Positions 61,310 to 64,000 of a stretch of 64,000 nt of DNA are shown one piece after another. The notes under the pieces were generated by a model. It made no database searches and was not told the origin of the DNA. It saw only the letters and a program-made list of their open reading frames with translations. Position 1 is the stretch's first letter, and the number at the start of each line of letters is the position of its first letter. Source of the stretch: Chelonoidis abingdonii (Eukaryota > Chordata > Testudines > Testudinidae); the NCBI RefSeq assembly GCF_003597395.2, contig NC_133769.1:44561831-44625830 (forward strand), written 5' to 3'. The position numbers were made by a program, and so were the translations under genes.

Positions 61310-61690
61310 TTAGGAGGAAGTATTTTGTCTGCAAAAGTGCTGACAAACAAACAGCATTTACATTGCCTGATTTTTAGCAACACGGACGTGTCGACACAGC
61401 CATGTCGCTAAAAGCTGTGTAGTGTAGACAAAGACTAAGATAAAGGACAGAGAGACAGAAAGGAAACCCCCAAGATGGTTCCTATAGCAGCATGGTTCAG
61501 GGATGCCCTGGCGTTGGCTAGTATGGACTAGGTCTTAAGCTTTGCTTCTCCATGCTAAGCTAAGGACTTCGTGATGTTGCACGCCAGTTGACTAATAAAC
61601 TCAACCATGTTTCGAAAATCTGCCTGGTGTCACTGCAAATACTTACTGAGGTGCATTGATTCCTGAAGCAGGAATAATCTCTGAACAGGC

Positions 61691-63424
61691 ATCTAGCTCA
61701 GTTGGACTCAGTGGGCAGACCTCGTGGGATGAAACAGGAGTGCTGGAGCTGGAGGCTCAGTCTCAGAGGCATTGAGGCCACTTGCCTCACCTTTGTGGAA
61801 GAGCGTAACCCCTGTGGAAGTCTGATACACTCAAAGTGTACCTCCCAAGGACTGTTTGTATGTCAGGGCATAGCACAGGTCCTGTGGATCTGTGGCAACT
61901 TCTATTTGCTTTATCTACTATTTGTCCTGGTAACATAGTCTGGATTCTTTAGAAGAGCTTTCAGTGCGAAAGGAGAGGGAGAAATCATTTAGAACAGTAA
62001 TCATTATTATTTTTAAACATATAGTGTAGAATATGCATTAGGTGCTTTCAAATATGTAAAATGACATGGTTCCTGACTCAATTAGTGCAGCCTAAAAAAC
62101 TGCAGATGAGGAATGGAAACAGGGAAGCAAATGACTGAATCATTATGATTGGAACATGTCTTGGTCAGGTCCACTTTTTCTGATACACTTTTCTTGAGTG
62201 GAAGTATTTATAGGATTCATGGAAGTTGTGTCCACGAAGGCAGGGCTTGGAAGAGATGGTGGAAGCATAGCAGACAAGATCAGAGAGTTCGAGCTGTGGG
62301 GGCTGCATGAAAGAAGGAGCAGAAATGAGAAGGAAACCAAGTGGGGAGGGGTTGGTAAAATGTGCCGCAAGGATGGAGTAATAGGGGGAGTGAAAAGAGA
62401 TCAGAGATCTTCTGTAATCAGTTGTAACATTGTCTTTACATCATCACATGGCAAACAAAAGACACCTGTAAAATCAATATTCCAGAAGATTTTTATCTGA
62501 TTCCAAATTATTGGACAACTAAGGACCAAAATAATTCCCCCAAATCGGCACACCCCAGCATTAGTTTGTGACCATCTTCTGCCCTCCCACTCTTGCTGCC
62601 CAAGTAGATTGCGGCTGCTGCTGTACACAGAAATAATCTGAGGAAGGAAGGACAAATCTGAAGAATGTGAACTGGAGCATATGAACCATGTCCCCTAATT
62701 GTAAACTCCCACCCGATGACCCCTTCACAGCTCAGCACAAGAGCCTGCAGTGTCAGGCTTCTAGGTTTCGGGGTAGCCAGTATTAGTGGGCAAGAGCTGC
62801 TCCTCCCTCACAAGTATAACTATTCAGATCCACAACTCAGAGGTAGAATTTGGTTCTTTGAACCAGGCTGTGAATGAGACAAAAAGCAGGATCTCAGCAA
62901 TAACTAAAGGTGGCATCAAAAAGCAGAGGTTAAATGTCTGGCTGCTTCTGAAGCTCATGTGCCTGATGCAGCTGTTTGTCTCTCCTGGATAATGGGTTAG
63001 ATTCTATAAGAAACGGAGACCTAATTATACAGAAATATTTCCTCCTGTCGCCTTCCAAAAAAAACCCTATATCACTGATAAAAATGCCTGGCCTGGAACA
63101 TGCCTCAGTCAATATCAGTGGGACATAAGACAGCACTGGGTTGTGATAAGTCACACCCCATGGGCTCCAGTGGAAGCTCAGACAAGGCATGAAGGAGCAG
63201 ACTATTTGCGCCTTCCTCTTGCTACTGTGGTTGCTGCCTCCACTCAGTCCCAGATCAGCTACTCCCCCTTTCTCCACCAACACGGTATTCAGCTCCTCAG
63301 GCATGTGGTCTAGTGGAGAAATAAGTGGAGAGGGCGGTCAAAGACCTGGCTTCTATTTCTGGCTGTACCACTGGTCTGTTGTCCGACCTCGGGCCAGCCA
63401 CTTACTTCCTGTATGTCTCCCCCA
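61691..63424. other. Intergenic, no gene supported
   Basis: GGCTCAGTCTCAGAGGCATTG near 61755 is in text continuous with the candidate LTR-type repeat. No open frame of interest. Confidence 0.4.
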
Positions 63425-63505
63425 CTTTGGTTGTCTTGTCTATTTAGATTGTAAGCTCTTTGGACCAGGAACTCTGTCACTATGTGTTTGTACAGCAGCT
63501 AGCAC
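63425..63505. repeat. Dispersed amniote repeat fragment
   Basis: TTAGATTGTAAGCTCTTTGG, then GTTTGTACAGCAGCTAGCAC and AATGGGGCCAC, is the tail repeat in the orientation opposite to 27330 and 48990. Confidence 0.55.
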
Positions 63506-63729
63506 AATGGGGCCACAATATAAGTTGGGACCTGGGTCTGCTGAACTACAAAGAACAAATAATCACAAGACAGAGGAATTGGTGTTTTAAAGGTCCAGCA
63601 GTATATCTACCCAGGACTGTTAACTCTCATACTTTATCATGAATTTCATATTCTGCTTCTTTCTTAAATCTTCAGCTCCTGGGGAAAAGGTGATGAAACA
63701 GATCAGATTTCTTTTAAAGAAGTTTCTAC

Positions 63730-64000
63730 TAGGGCTGTCAAGCAATTAAAAAAATTAAACGCGGGATTAATCGCGCTGTTAAACAATAATAGAATACCAT
63801 ATATTTTTAGATGTTTACTACATTTTCAAATATATTAATTTCAATTACAACAGAATGCAAAGTGTACAGTGTTCTCTTTATATTTATTTTTATTGCAAAC
63901 ATTTGCACTGTAAAAAAACAAAAGAAGTGTATTTTTCAATTCACCTCATAGAAGTTGTGTAGTGCAATCACTTTATCAAGAAAATTGAACTTACAAATGT
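63730..64000 (+). mobile_element. hAT element with long arms, left end only (window edge)
   Basis: TAGGGCTGTCAAGCAATTAA at 63730 and the following AT-rich text (ACATTTTCAAATATATTAATTTC, then GTAGTGCAATCACTTTATC) match the left arm of the element at 6688. It runs off the window. Confidence 0.75.

Larger units (their letters stand above)
59031..61434. mobile_element. Outer MITE enclosing a Harbinger element
   Basis: The left end is GGTTTTGTCTACACTGCC and the right end is AGTGTAGACAAAGAC. Inner phrases GACAAAACTTTTGCC and GACAAAAGTTTTGTAATAGC are partly mirrored. The element is cut at 59193 by the 2.1-kb insert. Its target duplication is unclear. Confidence 0.6.
58775..61690 (+). repeat. Candidate LTR-type sequence surrounding nested MITEs
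   Basis: On either side of the nested MITEs (about 58775-59030 and 61436-61690) the sequence reads like the halves of one long repeat. The right half has GACTAATAAACTCAACCATG, a polyadenylation signal followed by TGCCTGGTGTCACTGC, reminiscent of the R/U5 part of a retroviral LTR. Neither ends nor a target duplication could be fixed. Confidence 0.35.

Noticed and set aside
45963..64000. ASB15 exons, expected from human gene order
   Set aside because: No ankyrin-repeat or SOCS-box translation was seen on the - strand; the gene probably begins beyond the window.
1..64000. CRISPR arrays, operons, phage or bacterial gene systems
   Set aside because: Introns, SINEs, LINEs and vertebrate genes show nuclear vertebrate DNA, and no regularly spaced repeat array exists.

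Overview
This is a stretch of vertebrate nuclear DNA, almost certainly from a turtle. Two genes are recognisable from their exon translations: the 3' half of WASL (N-WASP) on the + strand (coding exons between 1703 and 14340) and the whole of LMOD2 (leiomodin-2) on the - strand (coding 45962 down to 38538). They lie tail to tail, the same neighbour arrangement as WASL and LMOD2 on human chromosome 7. The turtle assignment rests on the repeats: CR1 LINEs with the terminal ACATAAGA-type repeat, a tRNA-derived SINE of the tortoise type, many PIF/Harbinger-like MITEs with TTA target duplications and GGTCTACAC ends, hAT elements with 8-bp duplications, and Penelope-like elements carrying GIY-YIG remnants.

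Layout. 1-14340: last five coding exons of WASL with four introns; the large 8.1-kb intron holds a split CR1, a perfect 256-bp duplication and a hAT element with very long inverted ends. 14341 to about 16990: probable WASL 3' UTR. About 17-38 kb: intergenic, packed with nested repeats (Harbinger MITEs, a Penelope-like copy broken by a CR1, a Tigger-like MITE, hAT elements, a solo LTR with a 5-bp duplication, and a CR1 with a 236-codon open frame). 38.1-46 kb: LMOD2, with a 27-nt final coding exon, a 456-codon middle exon and a 91-codon first exon; intron 1 carries a 764-bp Penelope-like element with a 12-bp target duplication. 46-64 kb: intergenic upstream of LMOD2, with a hAT element, a CR1, GC-rich minisatellite, a degenerate telomere-like tract, a Harbinger element nested in another MITE, and at the right edge a second copy of the long-ended hAT family. 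No further exon was found there; ASB15, the neighbour expected from human gene order, is not visible.

Both genes act on actin. N-WASP activates the Arp2/3 complex through its two WH2 motifs and acidic tail. Leiomodin-2 nucleates and elongates thin filaments in heart and skeletal muscle through a tropomyosin-binding helix, an LRR domain and a C-terminal WH2 motif. Nothing in the sequence shows that they are co-regulated.

I found no convincing previously undescribed biological system. The least ordinary signals are structural: the templated-looking 256-bp duplication flanked by an inverted repeat (3.8 and 5.9 kb), a perfect 15-bp-stem hairpin next to its source copy, multi-layer transposon nesting, and the long-armed hAT. 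Repeat class names come from recognising terminal sequences and target duplications by eye, not from a database search.
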